From Bugula neritina (lineage: Eukaryota > Bryozoa > Gymnolaemata > Cheilostomatida > Bugulidae): a stretch of 64,000 nucleotides of DNA. The notes below the pieces were generated by a model that saw nothing but the letters and a program-made list of their open reading frames with translations, ran no database searches and was not told the DNA's origin. The stretch lies in the NCBI GenBank assembly GCA_964035545.1, contig OZ037766.1, forward strand, positions 13,071,222 to 13,135,221, written 5' to 3'. The translations under genes and the position numbers were made by a program. Positions 36,849-48,542 of this stretch are shown piece by piece. The stretch's first letter is position 1, and every line of letters starts with the position of its first letter.

Positions 36849-38047
36849 TAAATTTTGGTAAAGGTGAAGATCTTCGAGCTGTCTGACACGTCTCTGGGTT
36901 AACCAAGTGTGAAGGTGAACAGGCGCATTCATCAATGTCAAACAGCTGCTGGGAACCACAAAAACTCACCAACCTGTTGCTGTCTGGATTAGCTACAGTA
37001 ATATATTAAATATACTTGTACTGTTCCACCTTCATTTTTACAGAAATGGGCAAACAAAATGTTGCAGTTACATTAAAACAGTGAAAAAAGATTTGAGGTT
37101 TTAGTGAAATGATTATCCAGTCATAACGCATTCTAACAAAAACACTTATTCTTTATGTTTTATCCAGCAGCAATGATTGATGTACTAATGCAACAATTAA
37201 ATTATAGTACGCCATGTGTAGTTGTCTTACCTTGTGAGGTTATCATGTATGCATATTTCACACAAGAGCTAGACCTATCATCATACCAGTCAGCAAGATC
37301 AACAGCGATTGCAATTCCTGAGCTTGTCTCACATGTTGGTACTAAAAATAAGGCGGAATAGTTATAACATATAAACATGAGGATATAATTGCATGACTAC
37401 ATTCCGGATATTTGGTGTAGTGATTAAATAGAAGTCCTGATGCTCCGTTTTAGCTGCATGCACTGGTAGGTAGTTATGTAGCATAAATATGAGTGAATGC
37501 ACAAATTCAATGGTGAGTGAATGTACTCTTGGATACCTTTAGGTGGTATATTACTGGCAGGGAGGGAAGTATATAAATATAGTTTAATAAACCTACATTA
37601 ATACATTAGTCTATCAAAAAAGTTTTTAAAAAACTTGAAGTTTGAAAAATTATTAATAGTTAAATTAGACCACAAACCTTGTCCTGACCTTTTTGAAACT
37701 CTGTTGAGCAACCCAGAATAAACTTGTGTAACCTGTAGAAAAACCTCCCATATGGTAAACACAGCTAACACTGCTAGAGAAATCTCATATTAAGTGGTAG
37801 TGATTCATTTATGCCAATGTAACAGCAAAAGGGGAAAATTAATTCAGTTAAAGATGAATTAAAATCCTAACCTTATTAAAAAAAAAAAATCAAAATTATA
37901 TGATCAATAAAGCTTTCAATAAAACATACTTGGATTAACACACTAGTAGTGTAAAATTTATAAAGCAGTTAGTTTTATTACCTGTGTTAGAGATAATAAT
38001 AGCACAATGTTCAGCAAGTAGATCATTCCCTTTTTATCACAACCCAT
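36849..38047 (-). CDS. Secreted Cys-rich protein with one peritrophin/CBM14-like module (3' end uncertain)
   Basis: Exons 38047-37982 (phase 0), 37732-37678 (0 to 1), 37341-37231 (1 to 1) and 36992-36849 (1 to 1). The first encodes a signal peptide with the hydrophobic core MIYLLNIVLLLSLTQ. The third and fourth encode one Cys-rich module: PTCETSSG...SSSCVKYAY, then SFCGSQQLFDIDECAC and VNPETCQT. The C-x(n)-C, C...LFDIDxCxC...C pattern resembles chitin-binding peritrophin-A/CBM14 domains of the invertebrate type, but one expected Cys is absent. Two exons could complete the 3' end in phase: one at about 36470 (encoding IDVEGRIRNRINILLNIDL) or one from 35831 (basic GRGKKRCTCRT, then stop). Exon sizes and phases match the gene at 48543-53193, so the two are tandem paralogues. 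The fold assignment is moderately confident; chitin binding is inferred. Confidence -1.
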
Positions 38048-38389
38048 AGCTCTAATTTCAGATGAAGTTAGTTGAAATAAAAGTGTCTGTAACGCAATAA
38101 AGGTAGCCTAAATCACAGCGATAAGCTTAGGTCAACTAGTTGCAAATAAAACGAAGATATGGAATGATCCAATTTATATCCCTGATTCTATACTTACTCA
38201 TGTGCAGAGTTGAAAGGTCAACTATGTGCCAGTTTTCCTTGTTTACATTATAGTATAGTTACTACGATGCACATGCTAGCTAACAATTGGTAAACAAAAA
38301 CAATGTTAACCCTTTCAATCAACGGAAGCTTACATTCTTATAAGTTCATTCCTCGAAAGCCCCTGTTTACAAGGTTTTCAAAAAGAGCT

Positions 38390-38575
38390 AAGGACTATGC
38401 CTCTCGCTGTGCTGATAACATAGTTTGAAGGCTTTGCTGCCGTGACAAAGAATTTGATAGGATGCTCTTCCGACATGGGCAGCAGCTCGCCAGGATCTAA
38501 ACTCATAGCCCAGTGCCATTCCTCAGACCTGGCCGCTCTACAAATGCTAATAGCTTAGTGCACATAACATGTGAA
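38390..38575 (-). mobile_element. tRNA-derived SINE-like element
   Basis: Read on the minus strand, a tRNA-like head is visible: TAGAGCGGCC (A-box-like, 38531-38541 region) and GAGTTTAGATCCTGG (B-box-like, 38493-38504 region) with a spacing near that of tRNA genes. It continues into a GC-richer non-tRNA tail (GCTGCCCATGTCGG). It cannot fold as a functional tRNA. No poly(A) tail or target duplication was established. Confidence -1.
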
Positions 38576-41500
38576 AATGAAAGTATACCTCAGACTATTT
38601 AAACCAAGATGATCAATTGTAAACCATTGTTCAGAAATTGCCAAAGTTTTAATAGCCAAAAAGTAGCTTGTGAGCATAGTAATTTAAACTGTTTCATTTA
38701 TTCAATTAGAACCAAACCAAAGTTTATGAATTGGCAATTAAGCACCTATGCCCTAGAATCTAGATTATTGAAAGCTCTCAAATAATGAAATTACAGGCTT
38801 TGTGCAGAGTAGCTCAAAAATGCTTGCAGTTTTATATACTTTTTGAGATATTATAAATAAAATTAGTATTCACGTGTTTACTTTATACAATTAATGCTAA
38901 GCATAGTGTTATTAGCAATTGTGTTAGTTTTTCACAACGTTATCCTGCCGTAGATATATTTTTATTATGTATATACAACAGCTGAATGCAAAAATACAGA
39001 GAGAAAGCAATTCTTATTTGCTGACATTTTATAAGTAGCTACTAATAATTAAATGTTTGAGAATTTACTGTTATTAGTCGATCATATTATCATGCAAGAG
39101 TTTGTGCATTAGTTGTGCGCTGATTAGGGAAATTAAAGGTTTCAGTTTGTTATTTAGCAGCAAGGAAATCTTTTTATAAAAATAACTCTGAATTAAGCTA
39201 TCTATTGCTATAAAAAGGCAAATTACTAAACTGATACAATAAAATTCAACTGATTACATGTAAAATCTAATTTGCCTGTCTTTGTCTAGTCTGTTTTTAT
39301 ATAAAAAGATGAAAGCTTTTTTTAATAGAATACAGTTTAGTTTCAAGTTAATTTTGTTTTAAATTTTAGCACATGCTTCCAGTTAAAATCTAAATTGATT
39401 TCAAATGTGGACTTTGGCCATGTGTCAGTTTTCAATACGTGGAATTTAACCACATTTAACCAGTGTCTTTGCTAGCATATTGCCTTAATGCATTGACAGT
39501 TGCAGCACTAAAATATTTTCATAAAGCCTGTGTTCTAAGTAAATAATCCACAAAGCTCTGTCTCAAATTCTCAAATGAAAATGTATTGGATGGCAAAATT
39601 AAGAACATTATGCTATAAAAATTTTCCCTCCTGTAGCTAATTTAAAAAATTGGCTCAAAACAACAAATATACAGTTCTAGGAAGTATACAGGTATTTAGA
39701 TTCATTGTGTAATACAGTAACTTTTAATAAAAGCAAGCTTCATGTTAATGTTTCTATGTATTATGTCATCTGCTTCAATTATGTCAATAAAAGGTGTTCA
39801 GTTTCTTTTTGCAGTAAAAGCAGGTAATAAGGCATTTGTGTACCAAGTACACTTTTATATCCTTTCAACAGCAGAAGGGCAAAAATAGTTTTAACTGGTA
39901 ATAGTAGAGCTACTTTATAATACAGATCTATAAGACTATAACCATTGTTTATAATTCCACATAGCTCAATGTTAGTGTATTCAGATAGATTATTATTACA
40001 TAGAAAAGTTAGCTCTGTTTTAATTTAGCTATAATATATGCATGAATGGTGTTCCACTTTTTATCCCCAAAATAGGCTGCGTGTCTATGAAAAGCAAAAT
40101 CGATTGACCTTTAGATTTCAAAAGACCAATCAAAAAGAGTACAAATGATTTCAGGCAGACACCGATACTGTTTTTTAAAACTATTAAAAACATCGACATC
40201 CAAGTTCCAAATTCTACACCAGACAAAATTTAGAAGAAAGCTATTTTTGTCTAGGCGTGGGTTGACTAGCAACAGTTTTAGCATAAGCTTTTACTTAAGT
40301 TTAAATTAAAACAGTATCAAACTTCTTCAAACTAATGATAAATTAATTATAGAAACTTGAACCTGTTAAAATAAAATTACTTCCATTACAAAATAAAACT
40401 AATAGACTATCCCTGTACAGTTTCGTTTTTTTGGGATATTTAAAGCTGGTACTTATGTCTGTAGAGTACAAACCAACTCTGATGTATTTTTGTCAACTGT
40501 TCTTAAAACCATCAGTCCTTAACAACAAAAAATTGACACTTTCTGCTTCGTTGAGATTTTGGAGCGCTTAATGTAGTGAGTCAAATCTATCATATTTGCA
40601 TAAAGATGTTGATATTTTAAGAAAAATACATATCTAGAAAAACATTTAGTTGCAACTTTTATGTTTTATTTGCATTAGAAATACTTTATCAATATATAGC
40701 TAATTTGTTTTTCTTATGAACTGAGTGTTCGAAGTTTTTAATTATCCTATATAATAATTGATAGCCTTTATCAATAGCCTTTATTTAATTCTAATTTCTC
40801 TTAAGATATTTTAACCATCAACACTCTTGACTCTAGAGCTATAACCATTACAACAGCTCTTTGAGTGAATAAGAATTTTTATAAACATATGGCGTCAAAT
40901 AGAGGAAGAGTGTGTTTCTTCTCATTGAGGATTGAAAACACCTACACGCTAGTCATTTACATTAGGACATTTTAGAAGATGGCATATGACTATGTAAAAT
41001 ATTAAAAAGTTGAAGTTTTACAAACTTACTAACTTTACTGCCTTAAAGGAGGAGTATGTGCTAATTAACATCCTGCAATAATATTTTCCAAGATGAAAGA
41101 AAAATATAGAGTCCAAGTTAGTGTTCCACATTTATGCTGTTTATAGGTAACGTACATCCTATATATAGTTTAACAGCAACTATTGAGTGGCAATACATAC
41201 AGCTGAACCAGGAAATTGCAATGTTTACAATGTAAAGTAAGTCCCACATCATTTTTTCTAGTCAATCTGAATATAACCTAACAATTCTTAGAAGCCAAGT
41301 TCCATAAATAAGCCAAGTCTAAAATACATGCAGAAGCATTTGCGCATTTGTGGTTTTTTCCATTTAGGCAACTTGGTAACATCTGTTTTCTTTTTGCCCA
41401 CAATAAAGCAGCAGATGAATTTTTTTATACAGCTTACTTGCCAAAATGCAATAAAACAATAAAGTAGGCCTACCAGTTTTTACACGCTACACAGTTTGCT

Positions 41501-41865
41501 AACTGTTTACACTTTTTAGATACTTTTGAAAATATAGGCAGGTTAGAGATAGCTCATTTATTATATTGGTTTTGATTGGCAAAGAAACAGGTCAATCAGA
41601 ATGGTACATCTCTCTTAGAAAAAATAAAAATATTTTTGCATAATACAACCTTTTTATACCAGCTATAATAGCTACTCATTAAGAATCGGATATTATCTTT
41701 AAATATTTTTGTATTTAGACAGCATCTCAGTCAACATTTACTGGAACCACAAAATATGTTGACTTATAACACTATAATTGATAGGAAATAAATAATTTCT
41801 CATATTTTTTACTATTTAATATACTTTTTATGGCGAAGTAAGATGTGTATGTATTATAAATGGCA

Positions 41866-42060
41866 GGAAAATAGGTTTAGTGGTTAAACCACTGATTTAG
41901 TAAGCACAAGGTCAGTGGTTTGAATCTCAGTGAAGGCTATTGGCAATGTTAGGAAGGCCAAGCAGTCATATTTTCTCCTGTGCCACAATAGAAAACAAGT
42001 TGTTAGTTGGCTTGAAAAAAAGGGTTTCCATTAGGAATTCTCACAAGGAGGAGTTTTTAC
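41866..42060 (+). mobile_element. tRNA-derived SINE-like element
   Basis: TAGTGGTTAAACCACTG (41878-41894) resembles a polymerase III A box, and GGTTTGAATC (41917-41926) is close to the B-box consensus GGTTCGAATC at suitable spacing. The following CAGTGAAGGCTATTGGC... is unrelated to tRNA. No intact cloverleaf is possible, so this is a SINE head rather than a tRNA gene. Confidence -1.
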
Positions 42061-42630
42061 ATGTATTATATTTGATGTATGAGAAAATGAATGCAGCCTA
42101 TATAAACTGACGCACCAGGCAAACATATGAAAATTGCTAGTTTGAGCCTGCATGCAGTTAGAAGTCAGTTGCATCAATTTTAGGTTTAGGAGTTATGAAA
42201 TTGTCATAAAACAAGCTCAGCTTCAGCTCTCTGCAATCCAAAATATGACTTTAACACTTCATATTTTTTTAAACCAGTTCAAAAACTTTCTATGCAAACT
42301 AGCAAACTTAATTTTAGTTCATATAAAAGCCTACTCACCCATACTCCACTAAATGCTTTATATATTATATATTATAGACCATGCATTATGTTACAAACAA
42401 GCTATCCACTTATTTTGGCCACAATATCACTTTACGGTTCCGAAATTAAATATATGTCTATATTAGAACATTTAAATTCAGACAAAATGCTGAAACTAAT
42501 GCAAGCCTTCTCACAAACAAAATATGTCAATCATACAATTATATACTGTCACTAAAACTTTTTTGCAAAAAGCTTAGAACATGAGATCCTAACCAGCTTG
42601 TGCTTTTGCTAATTTTTCAAACTAAGCCTA

Positions 42631-42963
42631 GGGCCACACTGTGCGTATTTTCGCATGCAAAAATTAAAATCACAAGTAGCAAAGGTGTCCACTGTAGCGT
42701 CAGTGATGCGTGATAAATAAAGCTTTCATTTTTAAATCGCACTCGCTTTCAATAAAACGCAATTTACTGGAATATAGCACTAAATAAAGAAATTGGGCTT
42801 GCTGAATAACTACCAGCCAATTAGGTGACGACGACAGAGACGAATCGCACTTGCGTTGAGAATGCTGAGCGACAAGTGCGAATGTTTTCTCAACGCGTAC
42901 AGTGGACACCTTTGCTACTTGTGATTTCAATTTTCGCATGCGAAAATACACACCGTGTGGCCC
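42631..42963. mobile_element. MITE with about 65-bp terminal inverted repeats
   Basis: The left end (42631-42695, from GGGCCACACTGTGCG to GGTGTCCACTGTA) is nearly the exact inverse complement of the right end (TACAGTGGACACC to CGTGTGGCCC). Both sides carry CTA/TAG, so a TA target duplication is possible. Internal sequence is short and non-coding. Both ends contain CGCATGC. The superfamily could not be fixed: ends starting GGGCC with TA flanks are not diagnostic. Confidence -1.
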
Positions 42964-45518
42964 TAGGCTAAGCTCTTTTTCTGCTCATTTCATACTTCCT
43001 TACTTTTCCTCCAAATTTATTTATCCTCTAATTGAGCTTATAATTATAGAATTAGTAGTAGTAATAATGACAGCTGTTTAACAAAACATAACAGAGTTAA
43101 TTTTTTCTAAGCAGTAAAATGTTAGAGCAGTTGTTATATTTGGCTATACAATGTCATTTCATTTATTAATAATATTTGTCCTGCAGAGTTATATCCTGTC
43201 CAAATACTACCAAGTAAACAGGTTTGGTATATTGCACAATATTTTTAACATTCCAAGGACCAGTTAACCTAATTTTATATGTAAGATCCATCAGTTACAG
43301 TAACAGTTACAGCTATCAAAGGTAGCTTAGCAGATTTTTGAGCTGTAAAACATGTACCTACACAAGCAAATGTAATCATATTCAAGTTTTGCCATTTAAA
43401 GAATCTCTGACACACTTAATAATCTATGCAGTAGTGTTGTAGTTTAGCTGGCTACTACAAGTGTGGTTTATTGTGTGCTTAGGCTGCTAGTACATAGCCT
43501 GGCCACGAGGTTTGCGTAAGAGAATCGAGTAGTTGTTAAGTTTAGACAAACAAATATATTTACAATATATTACAATATTACGATATATTTACAAAAGAAG
43601 TTTACATCAAGTCAAAAAAGAAGCATAAAAGTCAGGGTACAAGATAGTTAGCTTTACTCTATATCCACATGTAGAATGAGGCTGGGCGCGGGAAGGCGCT
43701 TCTTATAAAGGGGAAGTGTCATTTGATTAGCCGATGGGTTCTGGCGGTGGGGACCGAGGCTGGCGCGGTACCTTGTGCCAACGCCGCAGAAGTGCAGCAT
43801 TTCGCAATGTTAGCCTGAGCGTAACAAAGAGAATGTCATAATACTTTTTGACTATAACACAGTCACGTTTTATACACAAGTATCTGTATACCCAATGGGT
43901 GGAAAGTAACACACATGTCCCACAGCCGTTACAGTAGTAAAATGCTTACATATATTGTAGTTGTCTTCTAAAACTGCTTTAGGGTTGTATGTTCAAACAA
44001 TTTTGTGCAAACAAGTCTTAAATTGATTTGAGATTTCTGATCACTTGCTGATGATGTTTCCAGTCGGCCCTAAAGTTTGTGGTATTATAAAACTAATAGC
44101 AATTATTGCTAACTTTTATCACACGCTATTTTTAGCTGCTGCACTACACAGTCTAACAAATGAGATGGCTTGAAAGTTTAAATACCTACTGCATAAATGA
44201 AGTGTCTCAGCGATTTTTAAGGAGTAAGGTTTAAACAAAATTCAGAATAGAAAATATATAAGCTGTGCAAAAATTAAGCTAGATTTGCTCACTTGATTAA
44301 CACCATAGTTATAACACTGGCACCACTGTTCTCGTGCTGCTATTAGCATGTGCGATATTTTTAGACTTTGACAGGTGTTGTGGTTGGATAACATTGTGAG
44401 GAATAGTGTCTTTAATACTCACCTGTAACTGCTTGTGCATTTTCTATGTTTTTTGCATAGAAATATTTCCAGTTGCATTTTGAGAATCAAAGAACTGAAT
44501 GTTTACATTTACTTTGGCTAAGCTTTACTTGGTTAGTGTTGATGGTGTAAAAGACACTTGGAGCCATACTTGAAACAAACAAAATATTGGTTTGATCTTA
44601 GAGGAATTTCAGGAAGCTGAAAGTTCAGGATATACTACTTTGTACAAGTCATGTGACTATTTCGAAATATTATGTTCAGAGACATATATTTACGCCTTAT
44701 AAATGTTTTTGGTGGAAGTAGAATTGATAAAGCTAATGCTTTGTTTGTTGGAATGAAATTTAGATAAATTGAAGGTAAAATATAAATATTAACCTTCTGG
44801 CGGTACAATTTAGCAAATAAGTTTTGCCATTCCAAATAAATATAATAGTTTATAAATAAAATGTCTTACTGTTATCATCATGTTATTATAATTATAGTTT
44901 TACAACTTTTACAAGAAGTAGCTTGAATTTTAATTATAACTAAAAAAAGACTTGAAACACATAGTACAGCATATAACCTAGAATATGTAATAGATATTGC
45001 TTAAATTCAAGAAAATTGTTTGTTTATCGCAAACAAAGCATAATATAAACCCACAAAAGTGGTCATGTGGTCGCAGTGCTAAGTAAAGTAGTCATCACTT
45101 TGGCTTGATTTTCAAGAGGAGATAATTCTGAAGTCTTCAAGTTGCTGCGCTATGTAATCTTGTATATCACAATTGATCCATTATTGATACTATCTTACAG
45201 TGTTTGGTTTTTGTGCTCTAAGATTGTAACACTTTAATAATCATTATTAATAATTTATATTTTTGTTCTTATTTACTTCTTTTTGTATTTGTTGACTAAT
45301 AATTTCTTCTACAAGATCAACTTCTCTAACAGCACAAATTGATACATGAAAAATACAAAATTATTCAACCACGGTTTAATAATAACATATGATTGTAATA
45401 TATTGTTGCAGTTAATTTGAATTTTTTTCAAATGCATGCAATTAATTGTTGCATGACAGCGATTATAATATAATCACTGTCAGCAGTTAATTAATAATTA
45501 ATATAATATGGATTAGAG
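42964..45518. other. Gene-free region with a GC-rich patch at about 43670-43810
   Basis: AT-rich overall, but 43670-43810 is strikingly GC-rich (GGGCGCGGGAAGGCGC, GGCGGTGGGGACCGAGG, GGCGCGGTACC). The patch sits in no gene I can recognise. It could be part of an unrecognised mobile element or a promoter-like island. The remaining sequence showed nothing. Confidence -1.
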
Positions 45519-46048
45519 CAGCCATGCTCAACCTGCAGCCTTTTGACTTTTGGCAGCCTTTTGAGCTGGCAAATGTGGCCTTTTGGTCTCTTAGTAAAAT
45601 AAAAATTTAGTTCAGTTTCAATCCTTCCTCAATTTTGCCTTTCACTAATTCCCAAGTTAACTATGTGAATCATGACTGCTAGTACATATTGATGTGAACA
45701 GTTATTCTCTTGAATGGGGTATGCCAAAAGTAAATTCAGATTGAGACTAATGGACTCCTATCTGGGAGATATTCTTCACATATCGGCATCGGATATTAAA
45801 CCAAGTTATCAAGCTGTACCATGCTCTGTTCCATGTACAAAAAATGCTTACTTTCCTGAACAAATCAAGTTATTCTCCTGGATCTGTTTTTCATAACAAA
45901 ATAAATACATATCAAATTTGAAAGTAGGCTTTAATTAATGATATATGGAGGGTTTTGACAGTGAAATTGGCACTGAATTTTCTAGTGGCCTTTTTGGTGG
46001 CTCAAGCTTTTTTTGCGGCCTTTTCCCAAAAAAGGTTGAGCACCCATG
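45519..46048. mobile_element. Non-autonomous hAT-type element with 8-bp target duplication
   Basis: A 530-bp element with ends CAGCCATGCTCAACC and GGTTGAGCACCCATG, flanked by a perfect 8-bp direct repeat GATTAGAG (45511-45518 and 46049-46056). Subterminal GGCAGCCTTTTG and TGGCCTTTT words occur near both ends, in inverted orientation. An internal 60-codon frame has no transposase features. The ends differ from the 238-bp element, so it is a second hAT-like family. Confidence -1.
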
Positions 46049-46056
46049 GATTAGAG

Positions 46057-48542
46057 GCTATTTTAGTAGTGCAGACAATCCCTAGTATTATTTGAATTTT
46101 CTTGATCAACATTTTTTATCTGGTGCAATATTAATTAATAAGATTTGCTTACATATTATGCGACTCCTGAATTTGCAACTATAAATGTTTTTGCTCCTTA
46201 TATAGGTCATTAAAACTTTTTCTTTTTCACCTAATTTCCAAATTTTCCAACAAAATTAATTTCTTTGAACAAAGCTTACTAATGTTTTTAAAAACAGATA
46301 CGTACATTGCTTTAACTAATAAATATATTCAAGAAATATGCTTTTTTTATAATGACAGTCTATAAAACAAGTGATTATAATAGCAATAATCAATAGTAAT
46401 ATTATAGTATTGATGTTACATTCTAAAGTGTAGCCACAGCTCTTACAGAGTTTTATTCTCTACACAAAAACACAAACTGGCAAGGCTAGGAATGATATAT
46501 ACTACTATTATACAAATAAAGCGAAATAAAACTAGTAAAATTAGTATGCGTTTAAGCATTACTAGTTTTTAAAGACTATGGTGCAAAATGGCCAAAAATG
46601 CTAATATAAACCTCTTTTTTGTAAATAATTATCAGTTAGTAGTAGAGCAATTGTTAGTTCTCAAAATTCTCAAGTGCTTAAAATTTGTAGCCATTGAAAC
46701 TTCTATACTGCAAGTATTTGGATGATGCACATACAAGCTAGTCGTGATAGTAGAGTACGTAATATACAATGCTATGTATATACATTAATAACCTCATCAT
46801 TTGGATCATTCATATCTTTTTATTAAGAGTTTCCCAGCATTTCCTTCACCTTTGATTATATAGAATCAATACTTTATTACAGGAAAGTTGCAGATATCCT
46901 GTTCTCATGACAATGAAATAAATACTGGCCGCTCAAATTAAGAGAAAATATATCTGAACACATTATGCAGAATATTTGTATTATAAGATAACATTGTGTA
47001 ACTACAGATAACATAGATTATCAGCAAAATCAGCCTCGTCATCTCAGCTTAATAAGCAAATATGAACAACCTATACAGTGTTATTAAATGTCTGACTTGG
47101 TAAAATTCGTCAAAACAAAAAGATGCTTTCAGTTACCTGACATTTAGATAGTTACTCTACTTTATTGCAAAAAGTACATAAGTCATTGAATTTTGGTTAG
47201 TAAAAGTTGGGGCATGCACAATAAAATCTTCAACAAAATTTTACCAAGTTGCGTTTTTCAAATGGGCTTTTTGCATATTAGCCATATCTACTGCTTTTTG
47301 TATTATACTTAATATTTGAAAACGCCAGTTATAGTTAAATTTTTTTGATTAAAATGCTTAATTTTTATGAAATTTAATTTACTACAGTACTTTGAAAGCT
47401 TAAAATCCAATGTTTCTTTTCATCTATCTCCGCTTTGTCTTGTTCGGGTAGCGGGTAGTTTAAAATTCAATAAAACGTAAAAATGTCTTCAAGCTATAAA
47501 ATTAAAGTTTTTCTAGCTGTAACTCATTATAGTTGTGTTTTACAGTTGAAAATAAACTCCTTTTTTTAGTCTTACCAAATTTTATTGTGGCCTAGGTATT
47601 TTAACTTTTAATGAAAGATGTAAGTATTTTAATTTTGATGAAATAATTATGATCTCGTTCCTTTAAACCCAGAAACAGAAATTCTGAATTAATTGTCAAC
47701 AATTACCTTAAACTAAGTATATATGTTTATGTAAAGAATAGAACATTTTTACTAATGAGGTGACATGTTGGGTCAGGATTATTCCAAACCAAACTTTCAA
47801 ATTTTAAATACTTTCAATGAAATTGTAGTTTATAAGATTTAGAATTTCTTAGAAATTTTAAGAAATTTAAGCAATAATGGGGGCCATCTTAGTAGCAACT
47901 GAAAGCATCTTGCCTCTAAAAATATCATCATACAAACAACACAATGGCTATCTCAAAAAATGTACACCTCTATATATAGTAAGATATGTACATTTAAAGA
48001 GCTTATACAACTGCTAAATGACTAGTAAAGATAATGGCTGCATGCGTGTGGAAAATACAAATCTATGAGTATTATAAGGACAAAAGATTGTATATATACA
48101 ATAAAATGCGTGTGTTATTTTTGTTGGAGATTTACTGTGCGGTGGCAGTCATTGCGGGCTGTGGAGATTCCATGATGCTGCCTGATGCCACCTGCTACAG
48201 CTGTCAGTTGTGGTCTACAATATATTCACAGTTGAATGTTAAACTCTTGTATCTAAATATCTAAATGATTATTCTTAGTCTGCAAATATAACAAAGAACT
48301 TTTTATTTGCATGGCTAATGATATTTTATTACAATTAAACTTCCAAAGTTCATATAACATTTAAATTAATATTATGTAAAATATGATAAACTACTGTTTT
48401 GATAAACGCAATTTGAAAATTTGGAGTTGCTTGCTCCCAACCAAGTTTAACAATTATGTATACAATAAAACAGTGCAACAACCATTCAAACCGCATGCTT
48501 GCCTAGAAGTTTATAAACGTTTATGTTACAACTGATTAGTCA
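46057..48542. other. Gene-free region downstream of the second secreted Cys-rich gene
   Basis: About 2.5 kb of AT-rich DNA. A short GC-richer patch at about 48120-48220 gives a small plus-strand frame with no family features. The 3' untranslated region of the minus-strand gene ending at 48543 should be at the right end. Nothing else was seen. Confidence -1.

Larger units (their letters stand above)
38048..42627. other. Gene-free region upstream of the first secreted Cys-rich gene
   Basis: About 4.6 kb with two SINE-like elements (38390-38575 and 41866-42060). The rest is AT-rich with no exon, RNA gene or repeat I can support. The promoter of the gene beginning at 38047 should lie at the left end. 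Confidence -1.

Noticed and set aside
41878-41929. Possible tRNA gene
   Set aside because: Only box-like motifs are present; acceptor and anticodon stems cannot pair, so it was called a SINE head.
42700-42951. 83-codon minus-strand frame
   Set aside because: Lies wholly inside the inverted-repeat MITE and reads through both of its ends.
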